From Candidatus Omnitrophus magneticus (GTDB taxonomy: Bacteria; Omnitrophota; Gorgyraeia; Tantalellales; Tantalellaceae): a DNA stretch of 32,818 bases. The stretch spans positions 1 through 32,818 of the forward strand of contig JYNY01000249.1 in assembly GCA_000954095.1 (NCBI GenBank), read 5' to 3'. The first letter of the stretch is position 1; every line of letters starts with the position of its first letter. Below are positions 15,981-24,395 of the stretch, piece after piece. The notes beneath the pieces were generated by a model. The model was not told the origin of the DNA. It searched no databases and worked only from the letters and a program-made list of their open reading frames with translations. A program made the position numbers and the translations under genes.

Positions 15981-16199
15981 ATGGAAGATAGGATTAAAAA
16001 GGCTATAGATACTATTCGTCCTATTCTTAATCGTGATGGAGGCGATATTGAGTTTGTAAGTTTAGATAAGGATATTGTAAAAGTTAGGCTTAGAGGCGCT
16101 TGTAGCGGATGCCCGATGAGCCAGATGACAGTAAAATCAGTAGTTGAGCGTATTATAAAAGAGCATGTTCCGGAAGTAAAAAGTGTTGTAACTGTTTGA
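15981..16199 (+). CDS. NifU C-terminal-like iron-sulfur scaffold protein
   Basis: This 72-aa protein consists only of the NifU-type scaffold domain that assembles or carries 4Fe-4S clusters. It has the diagnostic CxxC in ACSGCPMSQMT and the family start IRPILNRDGGDIEFVS. AGGAGG lies 8 bases before the ATG. Stand-alone versions of this length are common in anaerobes. A cluster carrier fits an organism with many Fe-S proteins, but it has its own promoter and is not linked to the hydrogenase genes. Confidence 0.9.
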   Translation: MEDRIKKAIDTIRPILNRDGGDIEFVSLDKDIVKVRLRGACSGCPMSQMTVKSVVERIIKEHVPEVKSVVTV

Positions 16200-16222
16200 A
16201 AATTATAAATGACAATTAGTAT

Positions 16223-16795
16223 ATGATTGATTTAGAAGTAGTAACAGCCAAAAAGGCTATGAGAAAGGAGTTAAGGGAGAAGTTAAGTCGGTTGTGTCCA
16301 TGTAGCCGGTTGGAAAAAAGTTTATTTATTCAGAAAAAATTTATTGCAAGTGATGATTTTAAAAATGCGGACATTATAATGACTTATGTGGCGCTTCATA
16401 GTGAAGTTGATACAACGTATCTTATAGATAAGTCATTGGCATTTGGTAAAAAAGTAGTAGTTCCGTTTGTTGATGTTGTGACGCATATGATCATTCCGGT
16501 TGAATTAAGGACACGGGGAGAACTTGTAAAGGGGCCGTACGGTATTCTTGTTCCTAAAGATGGAGCCCAAAATAAAGTGCCTTTAAGGGAGATAAAAACA
16601 GTGATTATTCCATGTTTAGCATTTGATAAAAATAATATGAGATTAGGCAGAGGCAAGGGATATTATGACAGATTTCTTGCTAGGGAAGAGCTTTCTTCCT
16701 CCCGTACTATCGGGTTTGCTTTTAATTTTCAAATTTTTGATTCTCTCCCTTTTGATCCTCACGATAGGAACGTGAATTTGGTCCTAACCGATTGA
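16223..16795 (+). CDS. 5-formyltetrahydrofolate cyclo-ligase
   Basis: This cytoplasmic enzyme converts 5-formyl-THF to 5,10-methenyl-THF with ATP, returning folate to one-carbon metabolism (YgfA/MTHFS family). The 190-aa length is typical. Hallmarks are the N-terminal KKAMRKELREKL, the substrate region TYVALHSEVDTTYLI and the glycine-rich MRLGRGKGYYDRFL near residues 138-151. It starts 23 bases after the scaffold gene and is probably co-transcribed. The ribosome binding site is weak. Confidence 0.92.
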   Translation: MIDLEVVTAKKAMRKELREKLSRLCPCSRLEKSLFIQKKFIASDDFKNADIIMTYVALHSEVDTTYLIDKSLAFGKKVVVPFVDVVTHMIIPVELRTRGELVKGPYGILVPKDGAQNKVPLREIKTVIIPCLAFDKNNMRLGRGKGYYDRFLAREELSSSRTIGFAFNFQIFDSLPFDPHDRNVNLVLTD

Positions 16796-16989
16796 CCCTC
16801 TATTAACGCAGGAAATAATATCGTTTTGAATTGTTACTACGTAATTCAATTTGTAGTATGGTATGTGTATTTTTGTAATTTCTATTCACTCATCTTTTTG
16901 GGCGCACAGCGAATAGCTATAGTGAAATAGAAAATTAATTTACCCTGTATTTTTAAAATATCAGGATTAACATAAGAGAGGAGGACTAG
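16796..16989 (+). promoter_or_regulatory. Structured leader upstream of rny
   Basis: This 194-base gap holds three inverted repeats and no ORF. TTGAATT at 16826-16832 pairs with 16843-16849. CTATTC at 16882-16887 can pair either with GAATAG at 16911-16916 or, as CTATTCACT, with AGTGAAATAG at 16921-16930. CCTGTATTTT near 16945 pairs with AAAATATCAGG. A strong GAGGAGG site precedes the rny start. I see no known riboswitch class. Confidence 0.4.
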
Positions 16990-18558
16990 ATGACAAACAA
17001 TAATATGGGACATATTGGATTTGCTTTATTAGGTGGATTTTTCTTTTTTATTTTTGGATATATTTTGAGAAAATATACTGCTAAAAGAAAAATAAAGTAT
17101 GCGGAAGATCATGCGAAGACAATTATATCTCAGGCTAAAATTGAGGCTGAACGATGCAAAAGAGAATCAACTATTGAAGCTAAAGATATTTTGCTTAAAA
17201 TGCGCACTGATTTCGAAGAAGAGGCTAAAACGCATAGGAAAGAAATGCTTGTATTGGAAAAACGTTTAGTGCAGAAAGAAGAAACATTGGACAAACGAGT
17301 AGAACTATTGGAGCAAAAAGAACGTGAACTTAAGAAAATGGATGAGGACCTGAAGGTTGGTAAAGTCAAGCTGGAAAAACATTCGGAGGAACTTACAAAA
17401 ATAATAACAATGGAAAAAGACCGGCTTGAAGAAATTTCAGGCATGACCAAAGATCAGGCGAAAGAAATGCTTGTTAAGCGGATGGAAGAAGATGCGAGAA
17501 TTGAAGCCGCTCTTACCATTAGGAAAATTCAGGAAGAGACAAAAGATAAGGCAGATAAAGAAGCCCGTAAAATAGTAGGTCTTGCTATTCAGAAATGCGC
17601 TGTGGATCATACTGTTGATACTACGGTAAGTGTTGTACATCTTCCTTCGGAAGAAATAAAGGGACGTATTATCGGCCGTGAAGGAAGAAATATCAGGGCT
17701 TTAGAAATGGCTACAGGTGTTGATGTTATCATAGATGACACACCTGAAGCAGTTATAATTTCCGGATTTGATAAATTTCGAAGAGAGATAGCCAAGAAAT
17801 CATTGGAAATTCTTATAGAAGACGGGCGTATCCACCCGGGGCGCATTGAAGAAATTGTTGAAAAAACAAAAAAAGAAATGGAAGCTGAAATAAAAGAAGA
17901 AGGAGAAAATGTCCTTTTGGAAATGGGTATTCATGGGATGCATCCTGAAATAGTTAGGCTTCTCGGCCGCTTAAAATATCGTACCAGTTACGGCCAAAAT
18001 GTTTTACAGCATTCAAAAGAAACAGCATATCTTATGGCGGGTATGGCAGGAGAACTTAAACTCGATGTGCGTTTAGCGAAACGTATAGGTGTTTTGCATG
18101 ATATAGGAAAAGCTGTTTCTCATGAAATTGAAGGCACTCATTCTAAAATTGGCGCGGAATTAGCTAAAAAATATGGTGAAGCTGAAATTGTAGTACATGC
18201 GATTGAAGCCCATCATTCAGATATTGAGCCAAGAACTTTATTAGCTGTTTTAATACAGGCCGCAGACGCTATAAGCGCGAGCAGACCCGGAGCAAGAAAA
18301 GAAACATTAGAAGCGTATATAAAAAGAATGGAAGATTTAGAAACTATAGCGAATTCTTTTCCCGGAGTGGATAAGACTTACGCTATACAGGCGGGAAGAG
18401 AAGTGCGTATTATTGTTCAGCCGGAAAAAATTAATGACGCTAATATTCCGGTAATGGCACTTGATATTAAAAAGAAAATAGAGACAGAACTTCAGTACCC
18501 CGGGCAGATAAAAGTTGTGGTTATTAGAGAAGTGAGATCTATTGAATACGCAAAATAA
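16990..18558 (+). CDS. rny: Ribonuclease Y
   Basis: RNase Y is a membrane-anchored endoribonuclease that starts bulk mRNA turnover. The 522-aa product matches the family in length and order. A single N-terminal membrane helix (about 7-27) is followed by a long charged coiled coil (to about 190). A KH domain carries IIGREGRNIRALE near 228. An HD phosphohydrolase domain carries LHDIGKAVSHE, and the C-terminal region contains AGREVRIIV. A strong ribosome binding site precedes the ATG, and the leader is rich in alternative hairpins. ymdB follows, as in many bacteria where the two are linked. Confidence 0.96.
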   Translation: MTNNNMGHIGFALLGGFFFFIFGYILRKYTAKRKIKYAEDHAKTIISQAKIEAERCKRESTIEAKDILLKMRTDFEEEAKTHRKEMLVLEKRLVQKEETLDKRVELLEQKERELKKMDEDLKVGKVKLEKHSEELTKIITMEKDRLEEISGMTKDQAKEMLVKRMEEDARIEAALTIRKIQEETKDKADKEARKIVGLAIQKCAVDHTVDTTVSVVHLPSEEIKGRIIGREGRNIRALEMATGVDVIIDDTPEAVIISGFDKFRREIAKKSLEILIEDGRIHPGRIEEIVEKTKKEMEAEIKEEGENVLLEMGIHGMHPEIVRLLGRLKYRTSYGQNVLQHSKETAYLMAGMAGELKLDVRLAKRIGVLHDIGKAVSHEIEGTHSKIGAELAKKYGEAEIVVHAIEAHHSDIEPRTLLAVLIQAADAISASRPGARKETLEAYIKRMEDLETIANSFPGVDKTYAIQAGREVRIIVQPEKINDANIPVMALDIKKKIETELQYPGQIKVVVIREVRSIEYAK

Positions 18559-18559
18559 G

Positions 18560-18626
18560 GCCTGAATTTTTATAAATAATAGCGAGGGACATAAGTCGGC
18601 CTAGCGTAGCTATTTTAAAATCAGGC
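18560..18626 (+). other. Hairpin between rny and ymdB
   Basis: GCCTGA (18560-18565) pairs with TCAGGC (18621-18626), and AATAGC (18578-18583) pairs with GCTATT (18609-18614), closing a GC-richer loop. It fills the gap from the rny stop to the first possible ymdB start. It has no terminal T-run, so it is more likely an RNA processing or translation-control structure than a terminator. Confidence 0.45.
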
Positions 18627-18644
18627 ATAATGATTGGTAGAAAA

Positions 18645-19424
18645 ATGAGAATATTGTTTTTAGGTGATATAGTCGGCAGTCCCGGCAGAGAAATAATAGA
18701 AAAAAAATTGTCGGAATATAAGAAAAAAGAGCGGATAGACTTTGTTATTGCTAATGGGGAAAATGCCGCCAGTGGTAGCGGGATTATTCCTCGCATAGCG
18801 GAACAGCTTATATCCGACGGTGTGGATGTTATAACATCAGGAGATCATATATGGAAAAGAAAAGAAATATATGATTATCTTAAATGTTCAAAAAGAATTG
18901 TTCGTCCTGCCAATTATCCTAAGGGTGTTTTAGGATGGGGGTCAACTATAGTTAGTGATGAACGCGGCAGGAAAGTCGGGGTTATAAATCTTATAGGTCG
19001 AGTGTTTATGGACCCCATGGATTGTCCTTTCGCGCGTGTTTTAGAAGAGCTTGAATTTGTTTCAAAAGAAACTTCAATAATTATAGTTGATGTGCACGCG
19101 GAAGCTACAAGTGAAAAAGTCGCGCTTGGGTGGTTTTTGGACGGCAAGGTTTCTGCTGTTATCGGCACGCATACGCATATTCAGACTGCGGATGAAAAAA
19201 TTTTACCCAAAGGTACAGCGTATATTACCGATGCTGGGATGACAGGGCCTTACGAATCGGTTATAGGCAGAAAGTGCGAGCAGATTATTGAACGTTTTAG
19301 AACTCAGCTTCCTACTAAATTTGAGGTTGCTGACGGCGGCGTTGAAATGCACGGAGTTCTTTTGGAAATTAATGATAAGACAGGGAAGGCGGAAAGTATT
19401 GTAAGGGTTCAACAAAAGTTGTAA
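18645..19424 (+). CDS. ymdB: YmdB-family metallophosphoesterase
   Basis: YmdB is a calcineurin-like phosphodiesterase, reported to hydrolyse 2',3'-cyclic nucleotides and to affect RNase Y-linked processes in Bacillus. Family motifs are the N-terminal LFLGDIVGSPGR, NGENAASGSG, DVHAEATSEK, GTHTHIQTAD and DAGMTGPY. I placed the start at 18645 (259 aa) because the family begins at this M-x-I/L-LF; an ATG at 18630 adds five residues. The metal-site motif reads SGDHIW where B. subtilis has GNH, i.e. Asp for the usual Asn. The neighbour rny fits its known partnership. Confidence 0.92.
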   Translation: MRILFLGDIVGSPGREIIEKKLSEYKKKERIDFVIANGENAASGSGIIPRIAEQLISDGVDVITSGDHIWKRKEIYDYLKCSKRIVRPANYPKGVLGWGSTIVSDERGRKVGVINLIGRVFMDPMDCPFARVLEELEFVSKETSIIIVDVHAEATSEKVALGWFLDGKVSAVIGTHTHIQTADEKILPKGTAYITDAGMTGPYESVIGRKCEQIIERFRTQLPTKFEVADGGVEMHGVLLEINDKTGKAESIVRVQQKL

Positions 19425-19451
19425 CAGCCGCTTTCGAATATCAAAATTTTT

Positions 19452-20882
19452 ATGATAGAAGATAATTTATTTTTTAAAAATGAAAACGCTGACGCTAGTG
19501 AAACAAAAAATTTGTTTTCATCCGGAAAAAAATCAAAGCCCCGCAAAGTATCCGCTAAAAAATATTTAATCGAAGGAGCGTCTTCTAATAGAGATGTTTT
19601 TCAGAATAGTAATATAGGCAATGTCGCCGTAGATATCGGCCTTAAACCGCGCGTTTATACTGTTACTGAAATAACACGGCGTGCGCGTGTCTTAATGGAA
19701 GAAGCGTTCCCCGCGGTTTGGATTAGTGGAGAAGTTTCTAATTATAAATCGCATTCTTCAGGCCATTTATATTTTAGTTTAAAAGATGATACCAGTATTT
19801 TGAAATGTGTTTTTTTTAGGAGCGCTAACGCGCGTCTGAAATTTGATCTTAATGATGGAATGCTTGTATTATGTTTTGGCCGTATAAGTGTGTATGAAAA
19901 ACAGGGGCAATATCAGCTTTATGTGGAGGCAATTGAACCTTTAGGCGCGGGCGCGTTATCTTTAGCTTTTGAAAAATTAAAAAATGATCTTCGTAAAGAA
20001 GGTCTTTTTGATGAAAACCATAAAAAGAAAATCCCGTTTCTTCCAAAAAAAATAGGTATTGTGACTTCAATTACAGGCGCGGCAATTCGGGATATTCTTC
20101 AAATATTATTTCGCAGATTTCATAATGTCCATGTTGTTATTTATCCTGTGAAAGTTCAAGGCGAGGGTTCTGAAAATGAAATAGCAAGCGCCATAGCCGC
20201 ATTAAATGAATATAATAAATATTTTATTGAAAAATTTACAAGAGAAGATGTTATAGATGTCATGATAGTGGCTAGGGGCGGAGGAAGTTTAGAAGATTTA
20301 TGGGCTTTTAATATGGAGGAAGTTGCGAGAGCTGTTTTTGCTTCTCATATACCGGTAATAAGCGCTGTAGGGCATGAGATTGATTTTACTATTTGTGATT
20401 TTGTGTCGGATTTACGCGCGCCGACGCCTTCAGCGGCCGCGGAATTAGTAGTGTCTGAAAAAAATATTCTATTGGAAAATATAAGCGCTATAGAAAAAAG
20501 ATTAGATTCGATATTGTTTAAGCATATAGCTAGTTTGGATGATAAAGTGCGTTCTCTTTCGGAAAGTTATGTTATGAGAGCTCCTTGTAATACCATTCTC
20601 CAACGTTTACAGGAAATAGATGATTTTGAAAAAAAGATGAAAATATCTATATCTCATTTTTATGAAGTTAAAAAGACAGGCATGGAGAGGCTTTTTGATA
20701 AATTGGAAGTGCTTAGTCCTCGTAATATTTTAAACAGGGGTTATAGCATAACTTTTAAAGAAGGGAAAGTCGTGAAAAAGTTTGAAGAAATAAAAAAAGG
20801 CGATAGATTAGTAACCGCGTTGTCGCGCGGGTCTGTGGAATCTACTGCCGATAAAATGAGTTTAGGAAAGGACAATATATGA
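19452..20882 (+). CDS. xseA: Exodeoxyribonuclease VII large subunit
   Basis: XseA is the catalytic subunit of ExoVII, which degrades single-stranded DNA. Of 476 aa, about the first 60 (Ser/Lys/Asn-rich, no recognisable domain) precede the family's OB-fold, which starts at YTVTEITRRARVLMEE and contains WISGEVSNYK and HLYFSLKD. The nuclease core includes GIVTSITGAAIRDIL, ARGGGSLEDLWAFN, SAVGHEIDFTICDFVSDLRAPTPSAAAEL and the C-terminal LNRGYSITF. An internal start nearer the OB-fold is possible, since no strong ribosome site precedes the first ATG. The stop overlaps xseB (ATGA). Confidence 0.94.
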   Translation: MIEDNLFFKNENADASETKNLFSSGKKSKPRKVSAKKYLIEGASSNRDVFQNSNIGNVAVDIGLKPRVYTVTEITRRARVLMEEAFPAVWISGEVSNYKSHSSGHLYFSLKDDTSILKCVFFRSANARLKFDLNDGMLVLCFGRISVYEKQGQYQLYVEAIEPLGAGALSLAFEKLKNDLRKEGLFDENHKKKIPFLPKKIGIVTSITGAAIRDILQILFRRFHNVHVVIYPVKVQGEGSENEIASAIAALNEYNKYFIEKFTREDVIDVMIVARGGGSLEDLWAFNMEEVARAVFASHIPVISAVGHEIDFTICDFVSDLRAPTPSAAAELVVSEKNILLENISAIEKRLDSILFKHIASLDDKVRSLSESYVMRAPCNTILQRLQEIDDFEKKMKISISHFYEVKKTGMERLFDKLEVLSPRNILNRGYSITFKEGKVVKKFEEIKKGDRLVTALSRGSVESTADKMSLGKDNI

Positions 20883-21112
20883 CAACTAAAGAATTAAGCT
20901 TTGAAGAAGCAATAGATAAATTGGAAAAAATAGTTTATGAATTGGAAGAAGGGAATATAACGCTCGATAATCTTCTCAATAAATATGAAGAGGGTGTTAA
21001 ACTGGTGGCATATTGTCGGGATGTATTGAATAAAACAAAAAAGAAAATAGAAGTTTTGAACAAAACTAAGGATGGAGTTTTTTTAGCTAAAGAAAGTACA
21101 TCTGATTTTTGA
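20879..21112 (+). CDS. xseB: Exodeoxyribonuclease VII small subunit
   Basis: XseB is the small helical subunit that binds XseA. The 77-aa product has the family signature LSFEEAIDKLEKIVYELEEGNITLDNLLNKYEEG in its first half, paraphrased here as FEEAxxxLExIVxxLE. The start overlaps the xseA stop by four bases, indicating translational coupling. Confidence 0.94.
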   Translation: MTTKELSFEEAIDKLEKIVYELEEGNITLDNLLNKYEEGVKLVAYCRDVLNKTKKKIEVLNKTKDGVFLAKESTSDF

Positions 21113-21177
21113 ATGAAAATGTGCCGTATTTTCAGGTTAATATGCTATATTTTTATAATGTTAGAGGCTGGTAAACA

Positions 21178-21186
21178 TGATATAAT
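21178..21186 (+). promoter_or_regulatory. Extended -10 promoter of dxs
   Basis: TGATATAAT matches the extended -10 form TGnTATAAT. No good -35 is visible, as expected for this class. It lies about 40 bases before the dxs start, in the gap after xseB. A small hairpin (TGAAAAT 21114-21120 with 21128-21134) follows the xseB stop. Confidence 0.5.
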
Positions 21187-21226
21187 GTATCCTAAAATTA
21201 TTTTTTTGGGATAGATGGGAAACATA

Positions 21227-23122
21227 ATGGAAAATAAATATTTAAATAAAATAAAAGGGCCCGAGGATATAAAAGATTTTGAGATTTCTGCACTTGAGAT
21301 TCTTGCGGGGGAAATACGTGAAAAAATAATAGAGACTACGTCTCAAAACGGCGGGCATATTGCCGCGAGTTTAGGAACAGTTGAACTTTCTATCGCTCTT
21401 CACAAATGTTTGAAAAGCCCGAGTGATAAAATTATTTGGGATGTTGGGCATCAAAGTTACGCGCATAAGCTTTTAACCGGCCGGGTTAAATCTTTTGATA
21501 CTTTGCGTGAAATGGGCGGTATAAGCGGTTTTCCGAATAAGGATGAGAGTGAACATGACCATTTTACCGCGGGGCATAGCGGAACATCTATTTCAAGCGC
21601 GCTTGGATTAGCTACGGCAAGAGACCTTAACGGAGAAGATTATAAAGTTGTTGCTGTGATTGGAGACGCGTCTCTTACTACAGGATTAGCTCTTGAAGGC
21701 CTTAATCACGCGGGGCATTTAGGTAGTAATCTTATTGTTATTTTGAATGATAATGAACACGCGATTTCACGGCCTGTCGGCGCGATAAGCCGTTATTTGA
21801 ATAAGATTATTACTAACCGTTTTTATAATAAAATAAAAGATGAATATGAGAAAGTCATAAAAAATATTCCTAAAGTCGGAGAAACAGCGTTTAAAGCTGT
21901 CCGAAAGTTTCAAGAAAGCATAAAAAGCATGCTTGTTCCGGGCATTCTTTTTGAAGAGTTCGGCTTCCGTTATTTTGGCCCAATCAACGGGCATGATATA
22001 AATCAGCTTATTTCAATTTTTAATAATACATTTTCTTTAAAAGAACCTGTTCTTATTCATGTGATAACTAAAAAAGGTAAAGGATATACGCCGTCGGAAC
22101 TTGACCCGATTAAGTTTCACGGAGTTTCTAGTTTTGATATTGAAAGCGGTAATTTTTTAACTTGTGACAGTAATGATAAAACATTCACAGAACATTTCGG
22201 AGAAAAAATAGTTTCATTGTCTGAAAAGAATGAAAAAATTGTTGCTATTACCGCGGCAATGAAAGACGGAGTTGGACTTGATAAATTTGCTGATAAATTT
22301 CCTGCAAGATTTTTTGATGTTGGAATAACCGAAGAACATGCTGTAACTTTTGCCGCGGGACTCGCGAAAGGCGGATTTAGACCTATTGTCGCGATATATT
22401 CAACATTTTTACAACGTTCATTTGATCAGATGATACATGATGTGGCATTACAAAATTTGCCTGTTATTTTTTGTCTTGATAGAGCAGGGCTTGTAGGAAA
22501 AGATGGTCCTACGCATCATGGTGTATTTGATATCGCGTATACACGAGTTCTTCCTAATTTTATTGTTATGGCGCCTAAAGACGGAATAGAACTCGAAATG
22601 ATGATGGCATCTTCTTTGAAATGGAATAATCCTGTAGTGATACGTTATCCGCGCGATAATGCGCGACCGTATAAAGAAAAGACCGCTTTAAATCCCATAG
22701 AACTTGGCAAGTCAGAATGGCTTAAAAAAGGTAAAGATGCCGCGATTATAGCTGTGGGAAACATGGTTAATACAGCTTTAGAAATATCCAATATATTGTC
22801 GAAGGAAGGTATTGAATTGGGTGTAATTAACGCGCGTTTTATTAAACCTTTAGATTTAGCTATGTTGGAAGAAGTATCATCTGGGACACAGTATATTATC
22901 ACAATGGAAGAAGGCGTTATTTCTGGAGGGTTTGGCAGTGCTGTTTTAGAAGCAATTGAAGAAGAAAATATAGAAAATGTCAATGTTAAATGTTTAGCCT
23001 TGCCTAATAAGTTTATAGAACATGGTTCGCGTGAAGAGCTTTTACGTAAATATCATATGACCGCCGTAGAAATAGTTTCTTTTATAAAGATGGAAAGGAT
23101 GTTCAATGGCGCTAAACGTTAA
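21227..23122 (+). CDS. dxs: 1-deoxy-D-xylulose-5-phosphate synthase
   Basis: Dxs is a thiamine diphosphate enzyme condensing pyruvate and glyceraldehyde 3-phosphate, the first step of the DXP isoprenoid route. Motifs are GGHIAASLGTVELSIALH, WDVGHQSYAHKLLTGR, the ThDP/Mg site GDASLTTGLALEGLNHAG...NDNEHAIS, the catalytic Glu in GITEEHAVTFAAGLA and the transketolase C-domain RYPRDNARP. I prefer the ATG at 21227 (631 aa) because GGGA sits six bases upstream; the ATG at 21215 adds four residues. The 3' end overlaps the following ferredoxin gene by 17 bases. Confidence 0.95.
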   Translation: MENKYLNKIKGPEDIKDFEISALEILAGEIREKIIETTSQNGGHIAASLGTVELSIALHKCLKSPSDKIIWDVGHQSYAHKLLTGRVKSFDTLREMGGISGFPNKDESEHDHFTAGHSGTSISSALGLATARDLNGEDYKVVAVIGDASLTTGLALEGLNHAGHLGSNLIVILNDNEHAISRPVGAISRYLNKIITNRFYNKIKDEYEKVIKNIPKVGETAFKAVRKFQESIKSMLVPGILFEEFGFRYFGPINGHDINQLISIFNNTFSLKEPVLIHVITKKGKGYTPSELDPIKFHGVSSFDIESGNFLTCDSNDKTFTEHFGEKIVSLSEKNEKIVAITAAMKDGVGLDKFADKFPARFFDVGITEEHAVTFAAGLAKGGFRPIVAIYSTFLQRSFDQMIHDVALQNLPVIFCLDRAGLVGKDGPTHHGVFDIAYTRVLPNFIVMAPKDGIELEMMMASSLKWNNPVVIRYPRDNARPYKEKTALNPIELGKSEWLKKGKDAAIIAVGNMVNTALEISNILSKEGIELGVINARFIKPLDLAMLEEVSSGTQYIITMEEGVISGGFGSAVLEAIEEENIENVNVKCLALPNKFIEHGSREELLRKYHMTAVEIVSFIKMERMFNGAKR

Positions 23123-23333
23123 AAGCACAACTAAGCTAGTTATAAATATTGAAAATTGTAAGGGATGTTTATTATGCCTTGAAGTTTGTCCTGCTAAAGT
23201 ATTTCAGCTTTCTGAACATGTAAATAAAAAAGGTGTTAAATATATTGAGGCTGTTTCTCCTGAAAAATGTGTCACGTGCGGAAGATGTTTTGCAATATGT
23301 CCGGATACCGCGATAGAAATAAATCCGAACTAG
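23106..23333 (+). CDS. 2[4Fe-4S] ferredoxin, KorD-like delta subunit
   Basis: This 75-aa dicluster ferredoxin has cluster motifs CKGCLLCLEVCP and CVTCGRCFAICP. It resembles the delta subunit of 2-oxoacid:ferredoxin oxidoreductases. It overlaps dxs by 17 bases and is followed 45 bases later by the alpha-subunit gene korA, the usual D-A order. It would relay electrons from the oxidoreductase to soluble ferredoxin and so to the HydABC hydrogenase. The beta and gamma subunit genes are not in the window. Confidence 0.88.
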   Translation: MALNVKSTTKLVINIENCKGCLLCLEVCPAKVFQLSEHVNKKGVKYIEAVSPEKCVTCGRCFAICPDTAIEINPN

Positions 23334-23378
23334 AGTTAGATACGCGCCTATAGCGCGGGAAATAAGGAAAAATAATAG

Positions 23379-24395
23379 GTGAAAAAAACTTATTTATGTA
23401 CAGGAAATGAGGCCTGCGCTGAAGGAGCTTTACGCGCGGGATGTAGATTTTACGCGGGTTATCCTATAACTCCTCAGAATGAGCTTATCGCGTATATGTC
23501 TAGGCATATGCGTGAAAGAGGCGGAGTTTTTATTCAGGCTGAAAGCGAACTTTCAGCGGTGAATATGGTGCTAGGCGCGTCAATTGCCGGCGCGCGCGCT
23601 ATGACGAGTTCTTCAGGCCCCGGGATAAGTTTAAAACAAGAAGCTATTTCATATATCGCGGCGGGAGAATTGCCCGCTGTTATTGTCAATATAATGAGAG
23701 GCGGCCCCGGGTTAGGCAGTATTTCTCCGAGTCAGTCAGATTATTTCCAAGCAGTTAAAGGCGGAGGGCATGGTGATTATCATTTAATTGTTATGGCGCC
23801 CGCGACTATTCAGGAAATGTTTGATTTTACTTACCGTGCTTTTGGTCTTGCTGATAAATATCGAAATCCTGTTATGATTTTAGCTGACGGGATGATAGGC
23901 CAGATGATGGAAGTTTTGGAATATGATGAACATATTGAACCAGTGCCTTTTGTGAAAAAAGATTGGGCTTTAACCGGAGCAAAAAATCGTTCGGGGCATA
24001 ATATTAAAACACTTATATTGGGTAAAGAAGGCGAAACACTTGAAGAATACAATAGAAAGCTTCAAGAAAAATATAAAATTATTGCGTCTGCGGAAATAGA
24101 GGCGGAAGAATATCTTACTAGTGACGCGCAAAAAGTTATAGTCGCTTATGGGCTAATGAGTCGTATAGCGCGTACGTGTGTTGACAATTTAAGAAAAAAC
24201 GGTGTTAAAGCCGGGCTTATAAGGCCTAAAAAATTATGGCCGTTTCCAAGCAGGATAATAAAAAACATATCAGCGCGCGGAGTTAAATTTTTGGCTGTTG
24301 AAATGAGCGCGGGTCAAATGGTTGAAGACGTAAGGCTTAGTGTATGCGATGATGCGCGCGTATTTTTTTACGGTACGCAAGAAGAAAAGCGCTGA
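23379..24395 (+). CDS. korA: 2-oxoacid:ferredoxin oxidoreductase alpha subunit, C-terminally truncated
   Basis: KorA/VorA is the alpha chain of the CoA-dependent enzyme that oxidises 2-oxoglutarate or a branched 2-oxoacid to acyl-CoA and reduces ferredoxin. The GTG start is preceded by AAGGA. Signatures are GNEACAEGALRAGCRFYAGYPITPQ, the ESELSAVNMVLGAS region, SSSGPGISLKQE and VEMSAGQMVEDVRL. The family continues after the FYG that follows with a Gly-rich tail (typically GRTGG and a PTPEEI-like end) and then korB. Here FYG is followed by TQEEKR and a stop, and an opposite-strand gene overlaps the last 59 bases. The gene looks cut at its 3' end, so activity without a beta subunit elsewhere is doubtful. 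Confidence 0.88.
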   Translation: MKKTYLCTGNEACAEGALRAGCRFYAGYPITPQNELIAYMSRHMRERGGVFIQAESELSAVNMVLGASIAGARAMTSSSGPGISLKQEAISYIAAGELPAVIVNIMRGGPGLGSISPSQSDYFQAVKGGGHGDYHLIVMAPATIQEMFDFTYRAFGLADKYRNPVMILADGMIGQMMEVLEYDEHIEPVPFVKKDWALTGAKNRSGHNIKTLILGKEGETLEEYNRKLQEKYKIIASAEIEAEEYLTSDAQKVIVAYGLMSRIARTCVDNLRKNGVKAGLIRPKKLWPFPSRIIKNISARGVKFLAVEMSAGQMVEDVRLSVCDDARVFFYGTQEEKR

